Source: Trichopria drosophilae
Lineage: Eukaryota > Arthropoda > Insecta > Hymenoptera > Diapriidae
Length of the DNA stretch: 64,000 nucleotides
Assembly: GCA_030407085.1 (NCBI GenBank)
Contig: CM059586.1
Location: 35,203,501-35,267,500, forward strand
Reading direction: 5' to 3'
The notes beneath the pieces were generated by a model that saw nothing but the letters and a program-made list of their open reading frames with translations, had not been told where the DNA came from and searched no databases. The translations under genes and the position numbers were made by a program. Positions 12,661 through 23,764 of the stretch are shown one piece after another. Numbering within the stretch: position 1 is the first letter of the stretch; each line of letters begins with the position of its first letter.

Positions 12661-13452
12661 CAGGGTGTTCAAAAGGTATCGAAACGAGTGTATATATTTT
12701 ATATAAAATATTTTTTACCCAGGTTAAGTGCTTCAGAAAAGTCAAAGAATTATATAAGTGTTGATCACATTGACTTTCTGAACGCGATGTCAATTTTCAA
12801 GGTTGTTTAAAGGTCATAACGAATTTTTTTATTAGTGAACCCAATTTTTTACTGCAAAACCTGCTTGACATTGGGCTCTTATATAATGGTACTTTTTTGT
12901 ATGAGCATAGGGATTTTTTACTTGCTCGACCTGACCTTTCAAAGGTCATATTAAGGTCAAAAACCACCTTCATCTTACTTTTAGCGTTACCCGTAAATAA
13001 CGACGTGGACGTAGTAAGTTCCTTTCCCTTTGGAGTGCTATTTTATAACCTTTAAACAATCTTGAAAATTGACATCAAGTTCAGCCAGTCAATGTGATTA
13101 ACGCTTTTACAATTCATTGAATTTTCTTAAGCAATATTAGTTACCCTGAAAAACACGTCATTGTAGATAAAGTATGTCAGATCGTGTTTTAGACATTTAA
13201 CCTGCATTTTTGAGCCTTCCAAGGTCGCATAGGCAATTTTGCCATAAGACAAATTTGATGGTTTCTGCTCTTTCGATTGCCGAGATCGAAAAAGGGTCTT
13301 GGACTTTTAAAAATCGAAGGTGACCTTGAAATAACCGTGAAGATCATCGACAAGGTCAAAACCAAGGTCACCATTAGATAAAGCGCTAACCTGGGTAGAA
13401 AATATTTTATATAAATTTTATACGCGTGATTCTATGCCTTTTGGACACCCTG
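12661..13452. mobile_element. 792-bp CAGGGTG-class non-autonomous DNA transposon
   Basis: TA dinucleotides flank both ends (12659-12660, 13453-13454). Left end CAGGGTGTTCAAAAGGTATC; right end on the minus strand CAGGGTGTCCAAAAGGCATA. The inverted repeat continues for about 70 bp through TTTATATAAAATATTTT and CCCAGGTTA. A second inverted pair lies inside (about 12720-12830 against 13040-13135). There is no transposase frame; a 61-codon minus frame at 13189-13374 is not protein-like. Seven exact AGGTCA half-sites occur within it (see the separate entry). CAGGGTGTCC-type ends with TA flanks are common in insect genomes; the superfamily is not assigned. Confidence 0.8.
12811..13370. promoter_or_regulatory. 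Cluster of seven AGGTCA nuclear-receptor-type half-sites
   Basis: Exact AGGTCA occurs at 12811, 12943, 12954, 13353 and 13365 on the plus strand; its complement TGACCT occurs at 12932 and 13321. 12932/12943 form an everted pair with a 5-bp spacer, 12943/12954 a direct repeat with a 5-bp spacer (DR5), and 13353/13365 a direct repeat with a 6-bp spacer. Several are preceded by CA or AA, matching the extended monomer site (CAAGGTCA) known for FTZ-F1/SF-1 and ERR-type receptors. Binding is inferred, not shown. The sites lie wholly inside the transposon, so dispersal of the element would disperse them. Confidence 0.45.
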
Positions 13453-13734
13453 TATATATTATTCACAAATTGTCCAGAATTGCAAATAAAATAAGAAATG
13501 CGAACCGTTGGATCAAAAATCGAGAAACCAAGGTGTTTATATTTTCTCTTTTTTTACAATCCTGGTCAATGCATTTTGCTCATTAAATTAGTACTTAGGT
13601 ATACTAATAAATTAATCGCTTATTGGTTAGGAACAAACCACGTTTCCAATAGTAAATAATTTTTGTCAAATTTTGAAAATTCGCATCTATAGAGTATAAA
13701 TAGCTAAAATTGATATTAAAAGTAGTCATATCGC

Positions 13735-14130
13735 CTTGGTGAAAAGCTATTCGAGAATCCCAATAAAAAAGGCCATCTTGAAATCGTTGGTGAACAAGAA
13801 TCGGCTAAGAATCTCGTCTTGCCGACAATTAAAAGTACATTTAGGGAACGTCCGAAAGGGTCTCGATTTTCTCGGTGCTTTTTCTTTTGTCGTTTTCCCG
13901 CGGAATCCTGTCAGTCCTGGGTTTTTACCGCTTTTACCGCCCAAAGACGCTTGAACGACGCCGGGGTAACAATTACATTAGATTACGGTGCCAATTCGAT
14001 TATCGACGATCTCATCGTCGCTTTTATCGGGCCTATTTTAAAAGTCAAATAATCGACGATTCGGTGGATAACAAGCGAATAATCGGTTTCGGACTTTTCT
14101 TCGCTCCAGAATTAAATAAGCGACGTTGAT
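13735..14130. other. CpG-richer block of unknown function
   Basis: The block contains CCCGCGG, GACGCC and many TCG/CGA words in an otherwise AT-rich area. Overlapping frames stay open on both strands (72, 77 and 84 aa plus; 65 aa minus) but none is recognised. ATTATCGACGAT-like words recur around 13995-14060 (TCGATTATCGACGATC, AATCGACGATTCGG). It may be an exon or regulatory element. Confidence 0.3.
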
Positions 14131-14327
14131 CGCTAATTGCGTTGATGTTGAATATTTTGCAAAAATAGTTTGGATCCAGTGTCATTTCTTTTACAGAATG
14201 ACATCATAATTTAACTTTGTTTTGGTTGAGAATTTCCTCCGTTTAATTATGAAATTTTTATATTTATCGATTCTGAAGTAAAACATAAGATACGCGTTAA
14301 AGGATAGTCAATTTGCAAATAATCATA

Positions 14328-14505
14328 CCTAACAGCACACTTTATTCCATCCATATTCCTGGAATATTCCTTTAGACCAATAGGAATCTTCCAAAGTAAT
14401 ATTCCATCCATATTCTAGGAACATTTAAATATTCTGCATTAGAAATATTATGTACAATATAAATTTTGTTAGAATATTCCAAATATCCAGAATCCTGGAT
14501 GCTCG
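14328..14505. mobile_element. Palindromic insert, CCTAACAGCAC terminus (copy N)
   Basis: The left end CCTAACAGCACACTTT follows TA and resembles the end of the complete insert at 62824-62930 (CCCTAACAGCACC). The interior repeats ATTCCATCCATATTCC and GGAATATTCC several times in both orientations, ending with AGAATCCTGGATGC. The right boundary is uncertain because a matching terminal motif is not visible. No coding potential. Confidence 0.45.
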
Positions 14506-14924
14506 AACTAAATAGTTTCTTTAATTTTAATCTAATTTTTAAGCTTTGTTTGAAACGGTCACAGTAAAAAATTTCAGTTACGTCTTCAGAAAATTCCGAA
14601 AAAAATTCTAACAGTGTAGATATGCGACGAATAGACTAATTTGTGTATATAGTTATCTTAAACGATGACTTTGATTGCCCCCACGTAGCGGTTTTATTCT
14701 GGTGACCGAATTATTTGGTACTGGTAATTAATAGGTAACTGAGTGACCGACCTTAGTCCATTTAAAAAGATTCGATAGAAAAATTGGACATTTTTCGAAT
14801 AGTTTGCAGAATGTTTTCATTTTCCGCATGGAAAAATGCATGGTTGATGGTCAATTGCCATTTAATTTGAAACTTTGCGGCAATATCTATTACCGTACGA
14901 AAATCTATGGTATAATTAATATAT

Positions 14925-15525
14925 TCATGTGATTAAAGGGACTGCAGATCCAGATTCAGGGAATTAAAATGCAAAAAATACACATATATCAGATCCAAAC
15001 ATTTTTTTCATAATTTTCTCGCACACATTACATGGAGAGAAATAGATGTTACTGGATACCATACTGATGGTATCCAGTACCATCAATATATTATCTGGTA
15101 AAATCAGTATGTTATCAGATACAATATTTTGCTCTCTGTGTAATGCGATTTTTCGCTATTTTTTTTGCGATTTACTTAAAATTTTGGGGGTGTTGGGGTA
15201 AACGGAATTCAAATTCAGATTTGGAGCATTGATATATAAAAAACTTACACTTGATCTAGATCAAAACCTTTTTTTCGAATTTTCTTGCACACATTAATGT
15301 GATTTTTCGCAATTTTTCTATTTTTTTGGCGATGTACTAACAATTTTTGCCGTTGTTGGGTTAAACAGATTTTGGATTCGGATTCAAAGCATTACAATAC
15401 AAAAAAGATACAGTTGATTTAGATAAAAATATTTTTGTCCGAATTTTCTGGCACACGTTAATGTGATTTTTCGCCACTTTTCGCTACTTTTTGCGATTTT
15501 CCCGAAATGAAAAATCGGGTGGTCG
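14925..15525. repeat. About 160-bp tandem repeat, three copies
   Basis: Three diverged units are seen. Landmarks GCACACATTA (15021), GCACACATTA (15287) and GCACACGTTA (15451), each followed by ATGCGATTTTT or ATGTGATTTTT and TTTTTTGCGATTTAC-like sequence, give periods of about 154 bp (after subtracting the insert at 15031-15140 and its duplicated TA) and 164 bp. Each unit also contains AGATCCA/GATTTAGAT-like and GGGTAAACGG-like words. The array allows the empty site of the inserted element to be read directly. Confidence 0.7.
15031..15140. mobile_element. 110-bp TA-flanked palindromic insert with deducible empty site (copy C)
   Basis: Left end CATGGAGAGAAATA, right end on the minus strand CACAGAGAGCAAAATA; TA at 15029-15030 and 15141-15142. 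The neighbouring tandem-repeat copies read GCACACATTAATGTGATTT without interruption. Here the same site reads GCACACATTA, then the insert, then TAATGCGATTT, so the insertion duplicated TA. Interior words ACTGGATACCAT and ATGGTATCCAGT alternate in both orientations. This is the best boundary evidence for the CACnGAGAGAAA class in the window. Confidence 0.8.
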
Positions 15526-16271
15526 ATAGGTCTCGTTAAAAATAGACCACTTTTGTTTTTGTTTTGTGGGCGTGTGATATCAATACAACGTTTTTGCGGA
15601 AACCTCAAACTTTCTATTTAACGTCTATTATTGGTAAGAACTCATTTATGTTTTGAATTATGTTCATATTGTTAATTTAAAAAAATTGTTAAGTTGATTT
15701 TATAAATGCTAAAAATTTATTAGACAGAGAGGAAGGTATTTATGATAATCAGAATGTAGTAATGGTGATCAATAATATTGTTCTTACAGCTTATAGTCAT
15801 CATGGTAGTATTTTTTATAACAAATATCCACTTTTTTAGGTTTGACATTTTTGTGAAGTTTAATCACTACGTCAGTCAGTCAAATACGTATGTATATTGT
15901 TTGCCTATATAAAATAGAGTAGTATTAATTCCATTCGAAAAATAAATCAATAATTAATGAAATTTGCAGTAGTTATATGATTCAAGTAAATAAGAAAAAC
16001 GAAAATATTATCATTAATTTATATTAATTCATTTTTTAACAAAATAAGGTGGCTCAATTTTTGCTAGAAACAAAAATGTTTTGGTGTAAAGCAACCACTT
16101 TTTATTACATAAATATCGTGTGAAAGAAATACTTCTAAAGTGTGTATTTAACTGAAAAGTATGACAGACCACAAAAATTGTCTGCAAATATGAAATTAAA
16201 CACGAAGCAAGAAAAAAACCTTCATAGATATTATTTAACATGATCTTAACTTTAAAATCTATTTGAATAAT
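15526..16271. other. AT-rich sequence without a supportable gene
   Basis: Short chance frames only (70-74 aa on the minus strand). Nothing recognisable. Confidence 0.5.
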
Positions 16272-16275
16272 CCAT

Positions 16276-16731
16276 TGTAACGAATTTTTTATGATTGTCC
16301 CTGATGGGTGGCGTGGGTAATTTATTTTATGTAAATAATTATTATTTTATACGGATCGGTGTTTCGTCCCAGGTCTGCTCACGGACTCGTCAGTTGGGCT
16401 ATGTGAGCAGACCCTGCCCAAAACACGAAACTAATCGTAAATCGTAAATATATATATAGTAAAATAAAGGATACTACTCACACACATCCCTACCGCGACG
16501 CGCAAAACCGGAACCGCCACCGATCCTTAGTGATCTTCGCGACACAAATTAACTGACATTGATGAACCGAGTTGATATTTATACGATTGTCATGCAGGTT
16601 TGTAAACAAGCATAATAAATATAAACAAAACAATTGAAAGATTCCTTCCCTATCTCTTATTTTTCTTTATATTCCACTATAATACCTCCACCTCTAAAGC
16701 ATGGTGCATCATAACAAAACACACCGTTACA
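16276..16731. mobile_element. Solo LTR of a retrotransposon
   Basis: The 456-bp segment begins TGTAACG and ends CGTTACA, a 7-bp perfect terminal inverted repeat with TG...CA ends. CCAT flanks it on both sides (16272-16275 and 16732-16735), a 4-bp target-site duplication. Inside are a TATA-rich segment (about 16446-16460), a strong hairpin (16372-16413) and AATAAA-like signals. No internal region, primer-binding site or gag/pol frame adjoins it, so it is best read as a solo LTR left by recombination. TGT...ACA ends with a 4-bp duplication fit Ty3/Gypsy elements, but the family is not established; orientation was not determined. Confidence 0.8.
16372..16413. other. 11-bp perfect hairpin inside the solo LTR
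   Basis: GGTCTGCTCAC at 16372-16382 pairs exactly with GTGAGCAGACC at 16403-16413 around a 20-nt loop. GTTTCGT upstream and ACGAAAC downstream could extend the stem after internal loops. In retrotransposon LTRs such hairpins can sit in transcribed R/U5 regions; a role in packaging, termination or poly(A) choice here is only a possibility. Confidence 0.6.
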
Positions 16732-16735
16732 CCAT

Positions 16736-18500
16736 ACACTTGCTAAAGAATTAACTGTATAAAAATAATCTATTCTAAATTGAGTGAACTGTATTTTTCG
16801 TCGAATTATCTTCTAATTTCATTAATGAAATATAATACTAGTAACGTAATTATTTAAATAAGAAATTAGCGGATATATTTTGTAGTAATTGCATTGCTTT
16901 AATTTTGTAATTTATCGAAATTGAATTAATAATATTACTGATTTAATAGCGTGATATTCTTAATAAAAATATTTTATGCATAAATCGTTTAAATTGCACG
17001 AATCTTCTATCGATATAAGAACGATTTTTCGTACCTTATCAAATATTTAATTTTGGTTTGGGAATTAATTTTGAATTGTGCAAGCAGTGATAGTCCGAAA
17101 ATTCAATTAGTTTTAAAGGCATTGTTCGAATATTATAATAAATTAATATTTATTTTAATGTAGAGAATTAATACTGATGATATGCTGACGTTACGCACCC
17201 CTTCAGTTTCGTAATGCAATAAAATAATTTTGATTTGTTCTCATTGTCATGAATATCGAATAAAATAATCTAATTAAGTTTACGTGATTATAATCTGACA
17301 TATATTTATATATCAACACATCGAAAAATATAGTGGCTTCGTTGACGATATTTTATCTTTGTTATAATGTTCTGAAAATAATAATTAAAATTACTTATTA
17401 ATTTGGCATGAAAATACTTATAATTATATTGGCGTATTTTATACCATTTCTGTGGAAATGTTAGACAGCTTTCATGTATTAAAAAGATATTAAAAAGTAT
17501 ACATTAAAATATAAAAAAATATATACTGTTTGTTTTATCTAGGTTTTTATTACAGGTTTTCATTAAGAACAAATATTTTCCCTTGTGTAGGATAAATCGA
17601 ATAATTCTAATTTTGCATAAACATTCGAAAAACTGTGATTTTTTCCAGAATGTATTGTAATTTTTCAAATAAGTTAGCCTTGGATTTGTTCAATGGAACT
17701 TTTTAGATGAATATTTATAATAATATTTTTATTATGTATGAAATTTTATATTGCACAAATAAAATAAATAAAATAGATTAATCTTATTTTACTAATATTG
17801 TTTACCTTGATGCAATAAAGTAAACAGAATAGTTTTTCAGTTTGTCAGCCTATTATTATTCTTACCCGATCTAAATCAGTTACGAATTATATATCATTTA
17901 TAATTTCAATGGAATACTCAATATTTGTGTGCTTTTTTATGACACTAATTTATAATTTAAATTAACTAGCCATTAATACTCTTATTATGAATTAAAATAA
18001 TATACAAAATTAAAAATCTTGACGTACGTATATACTGTGAACAAAATTTCCAGTCTTGGTTGTTTTTAAAAAAAATATTTAATCGAAATATTGTGTTTAT
18101 GAAAAATTTAAACGAAAATCTTAATAAATTTAAATGACGATTTAATATGACGTTTATTTATTATATTGTATTAAATACGCGATCTGTGTGCAATTAAAAA
18201 CAGCTTATCAATTAAAAAATTCGACATTAGTTAATCTGTTTATTCTTTGACAATAGATCGATATTTAACACTTTTACGAATATTTATTCAACATATATTT
18301 ACGAAATATTATTTCCCTTTTGTCATCGATTTTCAAGTCCAATGTTTAAAAATATACTGTGCATTAGATAAATGTTGGAATTGTGTTACTAAATTCTAGT
18401 AAATTAACTTAAATAATCTCGTATCTTCGTTAGGACTTTCTTATATATTTTCCAACTATAATTAAAAATCAGGTTTTGTGTATTTTAAAAGTTAACGTGC
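16736..18500. other. Very AT-rich desert
   Basis: No frame of note, no RNA gene and no clear repeat. The composition is dominated by A/T runs such as ATATTT and TTAATTAA. Confidence 0.55.
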
Positions 18501-18509
18501 CGTTTCTTC

Positions 18510-18905
18510 TTCCGTATTTATTTAGTTCATTGGAGGAAGATGTGGAGGCACAAAAGGAGACAAATTTTCAAATTTTGGAGTTTCTACGCCAGTGAAAGAA
18601 GTGGGACCGGTGTGACGGGTCCGCAGATGCGAGGCACTCGTTGCCCCCACACACATACGCAATGCGTATGCACACATTGACATTGGCTGCCTGCAGTTCG
18701 TCCCCGCAACACCGACATGTGCTTCGAATCTCAATTCCTTCATCGTCATCGATTTATTAACGGAGAGGGGGAGGATATCGACTGTTATCTTTTTTCGAAA
18801 TACTGGCTAATCCATCAAGCGTAATGCGCGGGACATTTTGCAGCTTGTAACGAACCCTCGATCGATTTTGGGTCTATTTTCGGTTGGACCTAAACTTTAG
18901 CTCTG
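18510..18905. other. CpG-richer block of unknown function
   Basis: GC and CpG rise (GTGACGGGTCCGCAG, CGTTGCCCCCAC, CGTCCCCGC). ACACACATACGCAATGCG/CGTATGCACACA forms a small local palindrome near 18645-18675. A 75-codon minus frame (18522-18749) is not recognised. Candidate exon or regulatory element. Confidence 0.3.
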
Positions 18906-19147
18906 TTTGGGGAAATTAACGTTCCTATAGAAATGCAGACTTTGCTATTACGAAGTTGTTTCGGTAAATTAACGTCAATAATTCAATATTTTAGTCACAT
19001 ACGCAGTTCGCACCGTACCGATTTGAAAAAATAATTATATTAGAGTGTGTTAATATAGTTTTTTTCAATTTACGAATAAATATATTGAATTGTTTATTAA
19101 CGTAATTTTCTGACGTTCAAACATTGGAATAACAAAAAATAATAATA

Positions 19148-19311
19148 CTCTAAATTTGTTGTTAGTGACAATGAAACCACTTTATTAAAAGATTCAATTC
19201 TCACTTGTAATGAGTGAAAAACTACCATAACATGGAGTTATACTAAAATTCAATTGTAGAGAGCGAGAATTCACTTTTGCCTAAATTTTCACTCACTAGA
19301 AGTCTAAAGAG
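19148..19311. mobile_element. Possible palindromic insert, CTCTAAATT terminus (copy BB)
   Basis: CTCTAAATTTG follows TA at 19146-19147, and GTCTAAAGAG lies near 19302-19311. The interior repeats CACTT and AGTGA words in both orientations (TTCTCACTTG, GAGTGAAAAAC, TTTTCACTCAC), as in the inserts at 6198-6530 and 57377-57528. The ends are degenerate, so the assignment is tentative. Confidence 0.35.
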
Positions 19312-20160
19312 CAATAATAATTTTTTTATGATAAATTTTAGGCTGCAATTGCAAGCATTAGAAATCAACTGCAGAATCCAACTGCGGAATAAAGGAAAAT
19401 ATAATTAATTTTGTAATCACGTATGAACACAGATAAATCATATTAGCAGATTCTCTTGAAAATAAATTGACACCAATCATGCATTAAAACTTTTGAATTT
19501 AATTCAAAAGTAATTTTTATTAGGATTCTGTAATGTTAAACTTATGTTAAAACTTATGTTACACTTATGTTAAAAAATTGCACGAAATTGAAGGAAAATG
19601 CAATGCAATCAAATTTCAAGCAGGTAAATTAAAAATAATTAATGTTGTTCAAGAATGGATGTATACATTTTTAAGAATACGTTTGCTAGAAATTTGCTAT
19701 TTCCACATTGTATGAAATTTAAATGGTAGATGAATTTTAATGAACTGCATTAAAATTTTATTAATGAACCGCTTGTAATGATTCCATGTAATCCATGATG
19801 TCTCTTAATACAGTTTCCTTATGCACCAAATGATCAAGGAAAATCACAAACTGTGTGCTTAGTCGATAACTTCCTAACCTAAAATATGCAAATTACACTG
19901 AAACTAGACATATTTTCAAGCCCACATCTATTTTATAGCACTTTTGCACATTTTGTACGAATGTACTATTCCGGTGAGACCGATTCAGATTTAGGTGAAA
20001 ATTCGAAAAAATAAATTTTTGTGGTATTGGAAAGCATTTTGCGTTTTTATGAAAGTTATTGTTACGAATTATCATTCAATTTTTATTCAATCTCACTGAA
20101 ACTTTGTGTATATTCGTAAATACTATTTAAAAACGCTATAAAATAGTAATTCATTAGGAA
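19312..20160. other. AT-rich sequence without a supportable gene
   Basis: Short imperfect tandem words are seen (AACTTATGTTA near 19535-19575, about three times). No protein-like frame. Confidence 0.45.
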
Positions 20161-20185
20161 TTAACCCTGAAATATATACTTCTGA

Positions 20186-20560
20186 ATCGAGGAAAATATC
20201 AAGATGGGCAATGTAGCTTTGGCTTGGTCCAGTAGTGTTAAATATTTAGGGATAACTTTCGATTCAAGATTAACTTTTACCAAACACATGTCGAACGTCA
20301 TAAACAAATGCCTAGGACTATTAATATCTCTTTATCCAATGATTTGTAAAAAATCCAATCTTAGCACTCATAATAAGTTGCTATTATTTAAAACTTTAAT
20401 AAGACCGGCGATAACGTATGGATAAAGTATGGAACAACATCAGTCAAACAAATTTTAATACTCTATAAAGACGGCAAAATAAATTCTTAAGGTTAAGATA
20501 CACTAATATAAGAAGAATAAATGAAAATTAAAAGCGAATACAAACAAACCAAAGTCCAAT
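20186..20560 (+). pseudogene. Jockey-like LINE reverse-transcriptase relic
   Basis: The frame starting at 20186 translates with SSSVKYLGITFDSRLTFTKH, a segment typical of the RT C-terminal region of Jockey-type non-LTR retrotransposons, followed by LLLFKTLIRPAITYG (up to 20425). After a frame shift and a small insertion near 20425, another frame continues with VWNNISQTNFNTL, a stop, then RRQNKFLRL, which again fits the same family just downstream of the ITYG motif. The catalytic FADD region, endonuclease and ORF1 are absent. It is a dead, 5'-truncated, frame-shifted fragment. Family assignment rests on recognised motif order, not on a search. Confidence 0.75.
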
Positions 20561-23500
20561 GTTACTGAATGCAAAAAAAAAATTTAAACTATGTAAACAA
20601 ACATTAGAAACACAAAAGAATTAAACATAATGTGCTTAATTAATTTATACAAAAATAAGACGTAGAAATATAAAATTTGAAATGTAATTATTATCAGAGA
20701 TGCAATGAGCTTTAGTTGAATTTTTATACTTATTTTTCGAAGCAAATTCAAACATTTATATATAATTTAAGTATTGGATTTATATGAGAGAGGTTAGACC
20801 ATAATAACATTTGTTGGGTAGGTTATGTATTACATTTTAATATGAAACACCCATTTATGTATCAGTACTGTATGAATTTGGATTGTACACACAAGTTACT
20901 GTATTGATAAAATAAACGCTATATTATATTATTATATACTTTTGAATGAAAAAGCGACATAGATATAAGCAAAGTTGATTAAAGCATACAATAGGTATTT
21001 CGTGGCTTCTTGAGATTCCTGCACTTGCGAGAAAGCATTGTTGGTCACTCACTTACCGACTAGTGATAAATTAAATTCATTTCGTGAAAATTTCACGTAG
21101 TGGACCTTAAATTTAGTGATACGCTTTCTCGCAAATACTGGAATTTACAGATCATTGTTAAGTAGTTTGTAAGGTAGATTGTATATAAGAAACATATTTA
21201 TTAAGAAGATATTGTAGATATTTTACATAAAATCTTCCACAACCCCGCATGAAGCTTCAGGAAGGTATTTTTTAAATAATGATGTGCATTTTCACTAAAT
21301 GGTATTCAAAAGTATACCGAAATATTAGTATACATTAAAATTGCATTAATTGTTGGACATATAAATATTAATTCATTTTCAATCAAAATATTTGCATTTT
21401 ATACAAATATATATTTTATTTCTTGTCTTTTACATGTATGTGCAACTTCGTTAAATTTCATGTAAAATGTACATTACATTTCATGCAAATATACGTCTAT
21501 TGATTTTTCGTGTACATTTGCAATAAATCTCGTAAAAAATGTATTAACGTTCAATTTACATAATTATAAATTCATTTATAATTGCACTAAATTATATATA
21601 TATATATGGATACATTCAATTATGACATTTTTAACAGTGTTTTCTAATAAAGTTTATCATCAATTTCTTTAGAACTTCAATTTCGATGGGTATATTTAAG
21701 AGAATGCAATTTATAAACTGCAGTATGAAGTTTGATGAAATTAAAGCAAAATAGACTGGGGAAAATTTTCTAATACAATTAAATTTTTTAATTCAAATTT
21801 TTGAAATGTTTTAAAATTCTAAAATTTAAAATTTAGAATTTTAATTAAGTCTACTAGATATTGTGCAATAATATTATTCTTAAAACTTTGTGAAAATCGA
21901 TTTCTGTAAACGTTTGTTCTTATAAATATTATTAATTTCTGAATTAACCGGAATCTCAAGCATATGGAAGAAATGAACTGAGAGCAGTTTTTAATTAATG
22001 TTCGTTAATATTCAATATTTTTCAATTTTCCTTCGTAAACATGGATTCTTTGTAGATATATTTCTATGCATAATTCATGTGTTCTTTCTAAATAGCAAAA
22101 ATAACCAAGTCAGTATTAAATATTAACTAATGACTTGGGGGCTCGACATCTTAATCAGTGAGTTTATCATCGTAATGAGTACGAAGTCATGTTATTAATA
22201 AACAATTTTGATTATTCAGTTTTCGACAGTAGCTGCAATTTATACCAATATTGTACAGATTCAATTAAAAAATCTCTTTGATGTGTATATAATTATTATT
22301 CAAATCCCGTTTATCCAATAGTATACAAATCACGCGTATTTGCATTTTAAAAAATAAAGAATCCTTACAAAATATTTTAATATTTTACAACAGCACAGTA
22401 TCCACATTGTTCCAAAAGTGATCAAATATGATTCAATTTTACTGAAAACCGAAAAAATTGTTATTATGTACTCTCCATACACGACACTCGATGTGTATTT
22501 TCAATTTCAAACCCATCAAATCTTCATCGACGGTAGTATTCGCGGGAATGAAAAATGAAGTAACCTCATTTTCTCCTAAAATTGCTGCGGATACCGCAAC
22601 TGTGATGCATCCGATGCAATTCGCAATATGTATAAATACTGCCGTGAATATCGTCGACGACGAACTTTATAAAATATTTATATCAACTTCTCGTAGAACA
22701 ATTTTATTATTTCCGTATTATGAGTAATATTATTAAATGGAATTTATAAATTTATAAATGAAAAGGTGCTTTATTATCATTTATTTACTCACCAAACTCG
22801 TTACTTTATGGTTCAACGATTTTACTCACCTGAAACAAAAGAAAAAGTTGTTAATTTCATAATACGAAAACAAGACCTACTTTAATAAAATCATATATAT
22901 TGTAAATAAGTTTTGCGATAGTCTTAATTAAATGCAGTGAAATATTACATATAAGTTCTATCTTTATTTTTTATATTTACTCCGCAGAAAAAAATGATTT
23001 ACCACATTAATTAGATAAATGGTAAATATGCGATATCAAAAAGTAAGCGATTTGAGGTGCTACTTTAAACACGTTCTTTCTACCGTATACAATTTTCATT
23101 TGCATTTCCTTCAAAAATATTACTTCAACCGAAGCAAAATTTCCAGAGATTGCTAGTTTATTTACTCTTTAATCCCCTTTGAAGCATCCAGAAATATAAA
23201 CACAGAAAGTCGAAATTGTTTTAATGTGGGAACTTACCGAATCAGAAGGAAAATTTAAAGAGATATTCGAAGCTTCTACTCATGATTTCATTTTTACTCG
23301 ACCCGAGGCATTACGTATCTTAAAAAAGGAATTTCTTCTCAATCGAATTCTTTAAAATTAAGATTTGGCTTTAAACAACCCATTAGCATCGTAACCAAAG
23401 TACACTTACTGTGATTAACGGTTCGCTGCACTGGAATCTGTTATCAGGGTCAGAAAAATTCTTGAACTCATTTCTCACATGTTAAAGAAAATTACATTTT

Positions 23501-23764
23501 TGGTACATTTTCATTTTATTGTTTTTATCTAGTTATTAAAGTAGATTTCGTACTGTAAAACTGTAACGTACTTTATTAGATTATATCGTTTAACAAAGTT
23601 TCAGAATCGATGATCACAATTAAATATTTTTATGACTCGTACATCATATAAATCTCACAGATGAAAATAAAATTATGGATGAAACAATGGATTCATGGAC
23701 TACGAAAGTAGCAGGAAATCGCTCAGTTTTCTTTTGGATAAAATACGATAAATTTGGAAAACCA
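20561..23764. other. AT-rich desert
   Basis: No supportable gene. A short (TA)n microsatellite sits at about 21593-21607. An 89-codon plus frame at 22458-22727 is more evenly composed than its neighbours but not recognised. Near 22985 a CGCAGAAAAAAATG motif and GGTAAATATGCG suggest, weakly, a decayed insert. Confidence 0.45.

Noticed and set aside
22985..23035. Small insert with CGCAGAAAAAAATG end
   Set aside because: Too short and degenerate to separate from chance AT-rich palindromes.
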